Assembly: GCA_035578905.1 (NCBI GenBank) | Contig: JAQJVL010000148.1 | Span: 1,122,729-1,186,728, forward strand | DNA: 64,000 nucleotides | Direction: 5' to 3' | From: Stictocephala bisonia | Taxonomy: Eukaryota; Arthropoda; Insecta; Hemiptera; Membracidae | Shown here: one piece after another, positions 37,446 to 48,589 of the stretch | Position numbering within the stretch: position 1 is the stretch's first letter | Layout: each line of letters starts with the position of its first letter | Notes under the pieces: model-generated | The model's database searches: none | What the model saw: only the letters and a program-made list of their open reading frames with translations | What the model was told of the DNA's origin: nothing | Translations under genes and position numbers: made by a program

Positions 37446-37979
37446 GAACTTATTTCAATGTTCTCATTCGTATTTTAAAATTTATACATTTTAATAATAT
37501 TTCTGCTTAAAAACTACGGTGAATTTAATTATCAATGAATTATTCCCTTAATATGCGTGTAGTTTTCATCAACAAAACACTTAATATCAGATGTCCTGCA
37601 AACACTTGAACAAACCTTGCCACATTATTCACTTGGCCATTACTAACATGTGTCCTATCTCGATTGGTTTTCTGTCCGTGTGTCTGTTTGTGATTTTTAC
37701 AAAAATATAAATATCTCGAAACGGTTCAACATGAAATAATCAAACTCGGTTAAAATGTTATATAAATAGGAAGATTTTACTGACAATTTTTTTTCTCGAA
37801 AGGTCCATTTCAAAATGGCGATAGTTAAACAATTTCATTCCTAAATGTCTAAAAAAAACCAATGCATTTTTTAACTGTCATCATTTTGAAACCGATTTTT
37901 GAGTAAACCAAAATTTTCAATAAAATTTATCTTATTCAGATATTTTTAGTTGTACTACTAAAAACTAAAGATTCCGGTA

Positions 37980-38070
37980 ACGACCGCGTAAAGGTGCGAT
38001 TTATACCACCAAACGTTTCGCCTATACTTTGGTGTAGCATCCTCAGTTGCATCACTTCCTAAGGTGGTAT
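37980..38070 (-). repeat. CTGAGGA-hairpin-CGAAACG repeat
   Basis: The minus strand reads CTGAGGATGCTACACCAAAG and TATAGGCGAAACG, similar in plan to the repeat H core but in a different sequence context (accaccaaacgtttcgcc on plus). Confidence 0.4.
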
Positions 38071-38621
38071 TCTCACTTTATTTATTAAATGTTCCGATTT
38101 TACGTGAGCATTTCAATGTAGGACGTGCGGTGTTGCCAAAAATGCTTTGTTTGACATACGGCAGACTGTAATTACTTCTTAAGGTAGAAGAAGCTGAAGA
38201 AGCATTTTTAATTTTTTGAAACAATAAAACATTATATAAATAATGAAATAAAAACCATCAATAACAATATGAAACAAAATTGGACAAAACAATATTCACT
38301 ATAAGAAATCCCAAGATTTACACCACCAAATTAATATATGTTTTCTTACACTCAAATGCAAATTATCAAACAAGTACTTTATAAAACAGGGACTGAAACG
38401 AAGCAACAATGCAAGACGTAAAAGATTTACTATGGTTGAGGCTGGGCTATATCGTCAAGCCATTTGTGCCTAGCAGTCTCAGACTCCTTATGAGAACTAT
38501 GGTTCAAGCGTTTGCTCCAAGAGCTCTCTAGAGGCAAGTCATTCTTAAATAGTTAGATATTATTGTAACTACAGTTAAAGTACTCTTATCATATAATGCA
38601 TTGGAGTTAAGGGGTTTAGAC

Positions 38622-39100
38622 GGTGGTTTGTCACGCAGCCGATCCGGGTTTGGTTCCCGGTGTGACCACAATTTACCACTGTGCAGCTACCATTGTTCGG
38701 AGACCACGTTAAGCTGGTGGCTTGTCACGCAGCCGATCCGGGTTTGGTTCCCGGTGTGACCACAATTTACCACTGTGCAGCTACCATTGTTCGGAGACCA
38801 CGTTAAGCTGGTGGCTTGTCACGCAGCTGATCCGGGTTTGGTTCCCGGTGTGACCACAATTTACCACTGTGCAGCTACCATTGTTCGGAGACCACGTTAA
38901 GCTGGTGGCTTGTCACGCAGCCGATCCGGGTTTGGTTCCCGGTGTGACCACAATTTACCACTGTGCAGCTACCATTGTTTCGGAGACCACGTTAAGCTGG
39001 TGGCTTGTCACGCAGCCGATCCGGGTTTGGTTCCCGGTGTGACCACAATTTACCCATGTGCAGCTACCATTGTTCGGAGATCACATTAAGCCAGTGGTCC
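38622..39100. repeat. 94-bp tandem array, 5 copies, with tRNA T-arm-like segment
   Basis: The unit of 94 bp (starts 38623, 38717 and so on) is nearly perfect. Each unit holds CCGGG TTTGGTT CCCGG (38644-38660 in the first), a five-pair stem with a seven-base loop shaped like a tRNA T arm and followed by tgtgacc. The T loop is not a consensus TTCRANN, so a functional tRNA is unlikely; a decayed SINE or tRNA-derived origin is the likely reading. Confidence 0.9.
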
Positions 39101-39594
39101 AACGAACCTACAAAACAAGAATACTATGTCTTAATTGGGCATTTCATACATCTTTAAGCCACCCAAAATTTACTTTAGTTAGATATTATGAATTTTCGCA
39201 ATATGACTCGATTTTGGCTTGTAATATTTTTAATTTAGAAAAGCCCAGTGATTCTGTAAACACATAGCCTATTTGCACGTAATATAGGGTTGGCAGAAAT
39301 CTAGCTGTGGTAGCCCAGGTTCAATATTAATTTCAACCCCGCTTAGTACACATTTCGAAAGGGACCACGAAGATTTATCACATAGTTGCTTTACATATGT
39401 GATCGAGATATTAATGAAACCACATTTACCAATGAGTATTTAGTTTCACTTTCAAAAAATTACAAATTCAGATAAATGTATTATGTAATCCATAGTAAAT
39501 TTATTAGTTTGAAAAGCCATTACTTTTAAGGTCTCAGATTATTATTCAAAGGTCACCACCTTGTGCTTATTTCAAGCGAATGATTATATGAGTG

Positions 39595-39920
39595 TAGGTT
39601 GAGTGTAGAAGACCTGTGTAGTCTGGTTTAGTAAAATAGTTAGTAACGTACTTAGAAAGTACAATTTATTAACAGGCCAAAAGCCAGGGCAACTAAAGGA
39701 CCTGCAGAGTTATGTGGAATCAGAACCATCAGTACTGGTTTGATTTTCAGCCGATTGACAAGCCTAACACTCTCTCCCCTATAAAAAATCTTGACACTGA
39801 CTACTACCCAAAATGGACACACCAGATTTTTCTAGTAGTATCCATGCCCATAGCAACCATTGAGCGGATTAAGACCATGTTGGTATTAAGAGTAGAGCGT
39901 AGAATCTATCGCGTACAATC
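39595..39920 (-). mobile_element. SINE2 copy (body)
   Basis: Shares ttattaacaggccaaaagcc, agggcaactaaaggacctgc, gattttcagccgattgacaa, gactactacccaaaatgg and ttctagtagtatccatg with the 58.3-kb copy. The 3' tail is missing. The tRNA-like end continues directly into the 61-bp array. Confidence 0.75.
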
Positions 39921-40255
39921 TCCACAACACGTTGCCCCCAAGTAACTAGGTTACAGCACTGCGCCACTAGCGCCTACAATCTCATCAACGCTTTGTCCCC
40001 AAGTAACTGGGTTACAGCACTGCGCCACTAGCGCCTACAATCTCCACAAAACTTTGTCCCCAAGTAGTTGGGTTACAACACTGCGCCACTAGTACCTACA
40101 ATCTCCACAATGCTTTGGCCCAAAGTAGTTGGGTTACAACACTGCGCCACTAGTGCCTACAATCTCCACAATGCTTTGGCTCCAAGTAGTTGGGTTACAA
40201 CACTGCGCCACTAATGCCTACAATCTCCTCAAGACTTTAGGCAAGTAGCTGAGTT
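39915..40255 (-). repeat. 61-bp tandem array of the SINE2 A-box end, about 5 copies
   Basis: The unit contains ctacaatctccacaa, aagtaactgggttacagcac and tgcgccactagcgc. On the minus strand it reads GCTAGTGGCGCAGTGCTGTA followed by ACCCAG, the A-box-like 5' end of SINE2, which occurs once at the head of the 58.6-kb copy (gtgctgcgccaccagtg). The promoter-proximal SINE segment has become tandemly repeated. Confidence 0.88.
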
Positions 40256-40875
40256 AGCCTAAGAACAATCATAATATGCGTATAGTAACAGAGAAAATCT
40301 ACCTTTCGTGATGTTTAAGGTAAATAGTAAAGACTGCAGAAGTACTTCAATACTAATGTAGACTCTGTGAGACAGTTCACCATTATTTACAGTTGAACCT
40401 GGAACTGTCAGGGACCCTACGTTTATCACTCCACAAGCAAATTTGGGACCTTCTGAGAACTATTTTTGTTGAGAGCGTATATCTCTTTGCATTATTTTCT
40501 TTTACAGCATTGTTAGTTTATAGACAGTGAAAATTCGTTCATAATGTAAGCCCCCCCCCCCCCCCACAAGAGAGTTGTGGCGTTTCAGTGAGTTATTTCA
40601 AAACAGTAGACGAACGGAAACTAATTTAAATGTCAAATTTCAGCCTCTAGAAAGTTTATATAATAAAATAAAATATTAATAATAAAATTATTAATAATAA
40701 ATTACTGCATTGATGTTAAAAAGTATATCACACAAAACAAATATAAAAAATGTGTTGAAAGTATTTATTATTAATATTTTATTTTAATTTAAGTGATTAG
40801 GAAACGTCATTATACTAATTTTAAAATGTTCTCTGATCTCAAAAACAAGTCAACTAACTCGTTGCTTAAAAGTGA
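40256..40875. other. Intergenic DNA with a C15 homopolymer
   Basis: A run of 15 C lies at 40551-40565. AT-rich palindromic sequence near 40.67-40.8 kb (aataaaattattaataataa). No gene seen. Confidence 0.5.
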
Positions 40876-41445
40876 CTTGTTGGCGTTGGAGTGTTAATGT
40901 TGGTAAATTTGCTGGAGATTTCCAGTACTTCAAATTTTCTTAAAACTAACACAACAGGTATGAAACTCCTGTCGTCTTCAGGTACTACATAATATCTTAA
41001 CCTCCATATAAAAAATTTTTTACTGTACTACATAGTGAAGTTGACAAATCATACTCTGTTGGGTAAGTTGAATTTATTAATATTTTATAATTTTCTCTGA
41101 GTGTTGTTGATTGATAATGTGTCATTTTCTTGTTGTATAGTACGTTGTTTTCGAAATTATGTGTTCCTCTCATAGTTTGTAAGAAGACATGATTTTCTGA
41201 CAAGTTTATCGTATGAGCATGTAATTTTTAAGGGCTTACTTTAGTACCACAAACAAATAATTCTATGTTTAGGACAAGGTAGTATGTACCAGCTAAAAAC
41301 GACGGAAGTTTCATACCCGTCGAAACGTTGTGTTGGTTTAAAAAAAAACTTGACGCGTTGGAAATCTCCAGCAAATTTCCCAATATCAACTAATTCATTA
41401 CACGTCAAATGAAGGTGATTTAAAACTGTTATCTCCAACGCTATT
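40876..41445. mobile_element. Inverted pair of repeat H copies (foldback arrangement)
   Basis: The left arm (about 40876-40990) carries gcgttggag, ggtaaatttgctggagattt, aaaactaacacaacaggtat and ctcctgtcgtcttcaggtac. The right arm (about 41250-41445) carries the inverse order: ggacaaggtagtatgtacc, gacggaagtttcataccc, gtcgaaacgttgtgttggtt, ggaaatctccagcaaatttc and ctccaacgc. The arms flank about 260 bp. Either two insertions in opposite orientation or a terminal-inverted-repeat structure of one element. Confidence 0.7.
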
Positions 41446-42110
41446 GGAATTCCATTTTCGTCTAATTTGGAGATAATTTCTTCATAAAATGTTGCCTATA
41501 TCATAGTTGTTTACTAAGAAACTAACAGTATGAATAATCCAGGCGTACCATTGTTTCCTCATATGTTGAGACTTCATACAAATGTTATAAATGCTTTAAT
41601 GTTTTCAATAAGCATTTAGGTTTGCTGAATTTAAAATTAACTGTCTTCTTAATTTGACTGATATTGTTTGGGAGCCTTAGTAGAATCGAGAATGAAAGTT
41701 AATTTAAAATACTGCCTTTAAAATAAAAATTAATTAATTCTACATTGCCTTGTTGTTACTATAACAAAAAAGTTGAAAAATAAATGAAAAAACCAAAATT
41801 AGTATTACTACCAAATTTTAAATGCACTATAATTAACGTACATACATATTTGTCGTAGGTTTATTTATTAAGTACGTATATCCTTTTAACATTTATACTG
41901 GCTTAAATTCTCAAGCTTAAGAAAATAGACTAGTTGTTAATTTATTAATGTTTTTAACTGTTGAAAAATAAATTTAATTTTACGTTATTAAGTCATTCGT
42001 TTTTATTAACTCCAGAGAAAGAAAATAATTTGATTTAGACACCTCTTGGTAAATTATTTAACGTATTACAAAAAGGTAAAGAGTTTCAAATATACCACTT
42101 TTCATAACGT
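41446..42110. other. AT-rich intergenic DNA
   Basis: No supported feature. Confidence 0.35.
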
Positions 42111-42116
42111 ACTTAC

Positions 42117-42292
42117 AAACGGCAGAATCATGCAGTGGTTTAAACGTCATATCACAACCGGCACTTACAGACGGCAGAATCATGCAGTGGTTTAAACGTC
42201 ATATCACAACCGGCACTTACAGACGGCAGAATCATGCAGTGGTTTAAACGTCATTTCACAATCGGTACTTATAGACGGATGAGTCATGCAAA
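42117..42292. repeat. 52-bp tandem repeat, about 3.4 copies
   Basis: Unit acggcagaatcatgcagtgg, tttaaacgtcatatcacaac, cggcacttacag. The last copy is degenerate (acggatgagtcatgcaaagt). Confidence 0.9.
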
Positions 42293-42637
42293 GTGGTTCA
42301 AAGTCGTTTAAAATTTATATTTGTAATTAAGAAGTAAAGTCTTTGGTATAAAGTGCATTCTACTTAAAATAGCAACATCTTTTATAACGTTTATTGAAGT
42401 AAATTTAAAAAAAAATTAACACAGCCTTTTATCAGTCATCAATCAATTCGTACACAAATTCAACATTTAATTTTTATAGATATTGTATTTATGGCTGTTA
42501 TATTGTATAGATATATTATTTGTGTCTGTTTTCAAATATTCCTTCTTGATAATACCACCTAAAAACAGTGATGTTTTCTTACAAAATTAAAATATTATTT
42601 AAGAATCACACGAATGATATAATGTAAACGTCTCATT

Positions 42638-42916
42638 GGTCGGTAGCGTAGTTGGTTCAATCCCAGCTTCATGTGCTAAAGGTTGTCAGTTCGATCCCAA
42701 TCCTAGTCAATACATTTTGAGAAGGATCAGCTGATAATCACCGGCTGTTCATTTGTCATTGGGCTATTAATTAATGACTTTTTCTAAGGAATAGTCGGCC
42801 TAAGTTTGTAACAATGACTACATTCCGCTCATCTACACTCATCACACTCATTCGTAATCCATATTCGCCCATATCTTGACGATCGGCGTCTTATGAATAA
42901 ATAAATAAATAAATAC
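42638..42916 (+). mobile_element. SINE1, complete-looking copy, plus strand
   Basis: The head reads ggtcggtagcgtagttggtt (A-box-like TAGCGTAGTTGG), and cagttcgatccc at about 42690-42702 is a B box of the GGTTCGANTCC type. The body (ggctattaattaatgac, cctaagtttgtaacaatgac, ccgctcatctacactcatca) is followed by tcttgacgatcggcgtctta and an AATA repeat tail (about 42895-42916). Two inverted copies lie at 57.4 and 62.6 kb. Confidence 0.82.
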
Positions 42917-43039
42917 ATGTGTTGTTATGGCATACAAATCAAAATTTTTTAAACTCCCATAATACATGCATAATTGCTATTAAGGCAAACGAGGTATTTA
43001 AACCGACTGCTTATATACATTAACATAGGCAAAGATTTG

Positions 43040-44060
43040 AACAACACTATGGTATGTGTATGGGTGGACGTGGGGTAAACACCGCCGTAAGTGTATGTGT
43101 GGACTGGGGGTAAACACCGCTGTACGTGTATGGGTAGCGGGGGTAAACACAGCCGTACGTGTATGGGTGGCGGGGGGTAAACACACAGCCGTACGTGTAT
43201 GGGTGGGCGGGGGATAACCACCCCCGTACGTGTATGGGTGGCGGGAGGTAAACACCGCCGTACGTGTATGGGTGGGCGGAGGGTAAGCTCCACCGTATGT
43301 GTATGGGTGAGCGGGGGTTAAACACCACCGTACGTGTATGGGTGGGCGGAGGGTAAACTCCACCGTACGTGTATGGGTGGGCGGGGGTTAAACACCACTG
43401 TACGTGTATGGGTGGGTGGAGGGTAAACTCCACCGTACGTGTATGGAGGGCGGGGGTTAAACACCACTGTACGTGTATGAGTGGGCGGGTGGGGGTAAAC
43501 ACCGCCTTACGTGTATGGGTGGGCGGAGGGTAAACTCCACCGTACGTGTATGGGTGGGCGGGGGTTAAACACCACTGTACGTGTATGAGTGGGCGGGTGG
43601 GGGGTAAACACCGCCTTACGTGTATGGGTGGGCGAGGGGTAAACAAAGCCACACGTGTATGGGTGGGCGGGCGTAAATACCACCGTCCGTGTATGGGTGG
43701 GCGGGGAGGGGGTAAACAGCCGTACGTGTATGAGTGGGCGGGGGGTGAACACCGCCTTACGTGTATGGGTGGGCGGGCGTAGATACCACCGTACGTGTAT
43801 GAGTGGGCGGGGGGTGAACACCGCCTTACGTGTATGGGTGGGCGGGCGTAAATACCACCGTCCGTGTATGGGTGGGCGGGGAGGGGGTAAACAGCCGTAC
43901 GTGTATGAGTGGGCGGGGGGTGAACACCGCCTTACGTGTATGGGTGGGTGGGCGTAAATACCACCGTACGTGTATGGGTGGGCGGGGGGGGGTAAACACA
44001 GCCGTACGTGGGTCACGAACAGTGGTATTGACATACCAGCCCACATATGTACAGTAGTAT
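43040..44060 (+). repeat. Minisatellite family A, array 2, about 28 copies of 35 bp
   Basis: Unit gtacgtgtatgggtgggcgg plus gggtaaacaccacc, with variable G-runs (ggggggg in places) and unit lengths of about 33-38 bp. Strong G/C strand asymmetry. Multiple overlapping open frames on both strands are by-products. The right edge degrades into ccacatatgtacagtagtat, matching the core of array 1. Confidence 0.95.
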
Positions 44061-44690
44061 TGGTCCAACCGTGCTAAAATAAACATACAAAAAGTAATAA
44101 AATAGATGGATAGAATGTTCAATGACAACTGAAGAGAAGAGGAATTTGCTGAAGGAAATGTCTTATTTCTATAGAACGATCGGAGGATTTATGATACGTT
44201 CCTTCTTGCGCATTCAGAACTTGATCCTAGACTTTTGTGTAAACTTCAAGTAAACGAAAAACATATGTCGGGTAACACATATTTAACAAAATTTCCAACA
44301 GTTGTTTATTCATTACATAACGAACATTTTAAAATGTCTAAGAATAATTGATAACAAAATGCGTAACTAAATTTTAGTATAAATTATTTTTTGTGGTCAA
44401 TTTATTTTATAATTAAAAATAAAATAAGGAAAATTGAGTTTGTAATTAGAAAGGTTTTTATTGCAAAGTTCATTTAATAAAACAATATAATTACAGATAT
44501 TTTAAAGAAACTGTTGTTTTTTTTTGTTTTTTTTTTTTTTAATTCAAGTAGCTTCATAGAACAGTTACCATGATAAAATTTGTATTTTTGCATTAACATG
44601 GCAAGCATTAGTAAACCAGAACAAAAAATTTATCTCAGCAATCATTACAATTATGCAGATCTAATAATAACTTGAACAAACTAATACACT
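44061..44690. other. AT-rich intergenic DNA
   Basis: No supported feature; T-rich tract at 44513-44540. Confidence 0.35.
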
Positions 44691-44744
44691 GAGACTCGGT
44701 CAGTATGGATGTTAAATGTACTTGTGTGTGTATTGGTAAGTTTT

Positions 44745-44975
44745 TTGAAAATATCAAGTGTCTTTAAAACTAACGCAACGTTTCGATATGTATGAAACTC
44801 CTATCGTCTTCACGTGCTACTTACTACCTTATTCTATATATAAACAATTTTTTGTACAGTGGTATTGACCCACCCAAGAACTACTTAACTAACCTATATG
44901 AACGTAGAAAACCCTAACAAAACACTTGTCCATAGATTATAATAGACGTCAGAAAATCTAAAAATATTACAAGTA
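44745..44975 (-). repeat. Dispersed repeat H, copy with embedded solo family A monomer
   Basis: aaaactaacgcaacgtttcg, tatgaaactcctatcgtctt, ttactaccttattctatata and aacgtagaaaaccctaacaa align with copy 1 at 7.33 kb. Between the aattttt and acttaactaacc blocks there is an extra tgtacagtggtattgaccca + ccc (about 44856-44878), a single monomer of minisatellite family A absent from the 7.33-kb copy. Confidence 0.7.
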
Positions 44976-45061
44976 CACACAATTATGACTAAAACGTACA
45001 ACGGAAAGAACAATTTAACACGTTATTAATCAACAATGCAGAGAAAAAATTTTCATATACA

Positions 45062-45275
45062 GTAGTGACAAAATTTGCTCGTCCAACAGCATATGATTTG
45101 CCAACTCCACGTGGGACCAGGTATCACGAACCCCTATACTCTCGGTCGGAACTTACCATGAACGTCAATCACCAACTGAATCCCTATATCAAGCCGATCC
45201 GTGATGAGTGGTGGGGGACCTCCCTCCAAGTAATAACTAGGTGGACTGGGCTAGAGGGTGATGGGTTGTCGTAAT
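45062..45275. other. Less AT-rich segment with a 69-codon open frame
   Basis: About 210 bp stands out in composition. The plus frame 45065-45274 has no recognisable domain and no splice or promoter support, so I do not call a gene. Confidence 0.2.
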
Positions 45276-45489
45276 TGTGTGAATTATCCTATGGTTTTTT
45301 ACCATAATGAACAATGAAACACTCACAAATAACTTTTAAAGTACTCGTGTGCATTTATACTCTCACATAAACTCTCAGATAGCCTAAAGCACAAAAAGCA
45401 GTTTTGTTGTTTTAACTCCAATTTAATGATTTTAAATGGTCACTAACTTTAAAGCGATGTTGGTATTTAGAACGACGAACAGATTTCAT

Positions 45490-45675
45490 CAAAGTAATCG
45501 TCCTTCGTCGTAAAACAGCTATCTCAAAGTTTATTACCTAGACATTGCAAGCATTTCTTGAAACAAATCACTTCAAGAAAAACAACTTTCGGAACGTTCC
45601 TGATTAAATTGTTTTGACAACTTAAATTTGTGTCCTCTTCAAACTAAATAGTTCGAACGCTTCAATGTCAAGTGT
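45490..45675 (+). repeat. Dispersed repeat E, copy 2
   Basis: Matches 25.14-25.335 kb in block order: cgtcgtaaaa, tatctcaaagtttattacct, aatcacttcaag, ctgattaaattgttttgac, aacttaaatttgtgtcc. Confidence 0.5.
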
Positions 45676-45925
45676 GTAAGTAATATTTAAGGTGATTCAG
45701 GAGATGAATATGAAAATATAAAATATGGTAATAGTAAATCTCACTTACAAAAATTTAGGACATTTTGACTCGTGCATTTAAAGGTTACAGTTGTCTTATT
45801 TTACCAGACGAAGTTAGGGCTAAGAATACATCTTTAACACTTAATTTGGAGACCAACGGATTTACGTGACTTCCGAACTGTTTTATTAACTAAATAATTA
45901 TTCTAAAACAAATTCAGATAATTTA

Positions 45926-45961
45926 TTTTATAGTTTTAACTCACATAACCCACAAATGACA
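45926..45961 (+). repeat. 36-bp direct repeat, left copy
   Basis: Perfect copy of 47499-47534 (ttttatagttttaactcaca, taacccacaaatgaca). Weaker similarity continues for about 20 bp beyond. The right copy encodes the C-terminus of the orphan ORF; the two copies flank the 59-bp satellite. Confidence 0.9.
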
Positions 45962-46095
45962 ACTGAAAAACGTTAGCAACCGATGTAATACGAGTTAAGC
46001 GAAGAAAAGAGAATGATCAGATAGACATCATGTGGACTCTAATACAAAGGAAGAATTGTCTGATCCTACGAGCGGGAAAATAAAGTTATCTCAAA

Positions 46096-47110
46096 ATCTA
46101 AAGATAAAACGGCTTACGACGGGATAGAGAAATATGCCATGACGCATATGGCAGATCTGAGGATAAAACGGCTTACGACGGGATAGAGAAATATGCCATG
46201 ACGCAAATGGCAGATCTGAGGATAAAACGGCTTACGACGGGATAGAGAAATATGCCATGACGCATATGGCAGATCTGAGGATAAAACGGCTTACGACGGG
46301 ATAGAGAAATATGCCATGACGCAAATGGCAGATCTGAGGATAAAACGGCTTACGACGGGATAGAGAAATATGCCATGACGCAAATGGCAGATCTGAAGAT
46401 AAAACGGCTTACGACGGGATAGAGAAATATGCCATGACGCATATGGCAGATCTGAGGATAAAACGGCTTACGACGGGATAGAGAAATATGCCATGACGCA
46501 AATGGCAGATCTGAAGATAAAACGGCTTACGACGGGATAGAGAAATATGCCATGACGCATATGGCAGATCTGAGGATAAAACGGCTTACGACGGGATAGA
46601 GAAATATGCCATGACGCAAATGGCAGATCTGAAGATAAAACGGCTTACGACGGGATAGAGAAATATGCCATGACGCATATGGCAGATCTGAAGATAAAAC
46701 GGCTTACGACGGGATAGAGAAATATGCCATGACGCATATGGCAGATCTGAAGATAAAACGGCTTACGACGGGATAGAGAAATATGCCATGACGCAAATGG
46801 CAGATCTGAAGATAAAACGGCTTACGACAGGATAGAGAAATATGCCATGACGCATATGGCAGATCTGAAGATAAAACGGCTTACGACGGGATAGAGAAAT
46901 ATGCCATGACGCAAATGGCAGATCTGAAGATAAAACTGCTTACGACGGGATAGAGAAATATGCCATGACGCATATGGCAGATCTGAAGATAAAACGGCTT
47001 ACGACGGGATAGAGAAATATGCCATGACGCATATGGCAGATCTGAGGATAAAACGGCTTACGACGGGATAGAGAAATATGCCATGACGCATATGGCAGAT
47101 CTGAGGATAA
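46096..47110. repeat. 59-bp satellite array, about 17 copies
   Basis: Unit gataaaacggcttacgacgg, gatagagaaatatgccatga, cgcatatggcagatctgag; starts 59 bp apart (46151, 46210). Almost identical copies with two alternating diagnostic sites: gcatatgg or gcaaatgg, and ctgagg or ctgaag. The first half of the array alternates between types. The unit contains the palindrome CAGATCTG. Confidence 0.97.
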
Positions 47111-47205
47111 GAACTTTCAATTCCTCGCATGCAGTTACCAGCATTATTTTTTCAATGCATAACATAAGGGGAGCAGTGTGAAACAACACAGGAATAAAAA
47201 CAACT

Positions 47206-47532
47206 ATGCAAAATAAGTCAGCCAACACAGACTTTGCATTCCATTGGTTAGGTAAGAACTACTCGATCCCAAGCACAGAAGCATTCAACATTTGGGATGA
47301 CTGCTTAAAGGTGCAAGGTCTAACATATAAAAAGGATTTAGATGAAGATAAGAACTGGTTAGGGACAATTGGACCATATTTAAACATGGTGTCATGCTGC
47401 GGCTATAGGTTACAGGAACTCGGGGTTGGACTCAGTAAAATGCCAGTTGGCAAGAAAGAGGATGGGTCTGTAAAGTATGTACAAATTGATAAGTATGGTT
47501 TTATAGTTTTAACTCACATAACCCACAAATGA
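47206..47532 (+). CDS. Orphan 108-residue hypothetical protein
   Basis: ATG to TGA, 108 codons, with a soluble, protein-like composition (Trp, Tyr, Cys and charged residues well mixed; FAFHWLGKNYSIPSTEAFNI, ELGVGLSKMPVGKKEDGSVK) in otherwise AT-rich non-coding DNA. I recognise no domain, signal peptide or membrane segment. No promoter was identified and an upstream in-frame TGA lies just before the start. It directly follows the 59-bp satellite, and its last codons plus 3' flank are duplicated 1.57 kb upstream at 45926. It may be one exon of a larger gene or part of a mobile element. Confidence 0.35.
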   Translation: MQNKSANTDFAFHWLGKNYSIPSTEAFNIWDDCLKVQGLTYKKDLDEDKNWLGTIGPYLNMVSCCGYRLQELGVGLSKMPVGKKEDGSVKYVQIDKYGFIVLTHITHK

Positions 47533-47724
47533 CATAACTAAAAAAACATTAGAAAATCTCAATAATGGATAATTGTTTTTAAAGCACAGCTGATATTTTA
47601 AATTATAAAATAATTCTATACATTACGAACCACGTGAGCAGCAGGACAAAAACTGTTATTGGTCATATCGAGAATCGATTGCGTGGCAAGCTATGTCATT
47701 ATTATTATTTATTAATAAGATCTT

Positions 47725-47945
47725 CAGGATATGGGCGAATATAAGGGGCGAATGAGTGAAGATGAAAGAGTTTAGTCATTGTTACTAACGAAGGTCGAAT
47801 GTTCCTCAGAAAGAGCTACTTATTAATAGCAACTATTACAGCTTTACGTGGGATCCGAACCACGTAGTGTTGGACTGATTTTTAGCTAACTGACAAGCCT
47901 GATATTCAGTTCTCTTCACTACTCAACATCTAAACCTTAAACTCT
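47725..47945 (-). mobile_element. SINE2 copy (3' half)
   Basis: gatatgggcgaatataaggg, gttactaacgaaggtcgaat, ttattaatagc, cagctttacgtgggatccga and gactgatttttagctaactg match the 58.2-kb copy in order. The A-box end is absent. Confidence 0.72.
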
Positions 47946-48585
47946 TAGCTACGACCAAATTAAGATTAAGGTTCAATGGTGTTGGTCTGTTACGATTCAA
48001 ATTACTATGTAATGAATCATATCAGTTTTAATGCAATATTCAACAGAGTTTATCTTTCGTGAATTTTTCCAATTAGTAACTGCATATGTATATTATCAGA
48101 AATAATTGTATTAAAAGTATAAAGTAATACCCATCGTGGTAGGCTGCTCTGTGAAATTATCCTCATGCAGCCTGTTAGTTCAGTTATCCTGACCAAAGTG
48201 CACGAGATGTTTGTATGGTTAAAAAACAACATCCCATGTTGTATTCGTCATTACATCACAAACCAACATCAGCCACTTGAGCTAAATGTTACTTCAATTT
48301 TTATGATGTACGTGCGAGTGTATATTACAATTATTCGAATGTAGTAGTACAAAATTAGCTGTCATATTTAATATAATGGTTTACTCCGATATATTTTTAA
48401 CCAACTGTATTCTTAACAAATCTCTGAACTCATCCTTACAAGTTTAATCAGCTAATTTAGTCTAAAATTTATTAATAATCAATTTAGGGTTTTAAGTAAT
48501 AATTTCTACTGAAGTAAGAAGTTTTAAATGCTACAAAGGTACAACAAATTTAAATCTACCTTAACCGCAATAAAATAAACCCAAA
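47946..48585. other. AT-rich intergenic DNA
   Basis: No supported feature. Confidence 0.35.
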
Positions 48586-48589
48586 CCAA

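Noticed and set aside
38623..39090. Cluster of tRNA genes
   Set aside because: Only a T-arm-like hairpin is present; the T loop is off consensus and no acceptor or anticodon stems pair convincingly.
42638..42710. Functional tRNA gene
   Set aside because: The A- and B-box-like sequences lie in a 280-bp element with an AATA tail and two other copies in the window; no cloverleaf could be closed. SINE head.
45065..45274. 69-codon frame in a less AT-rich patch
   Set aside because: No recognisable domain or gene signals. Listed as an unexplained segment, not a gene.
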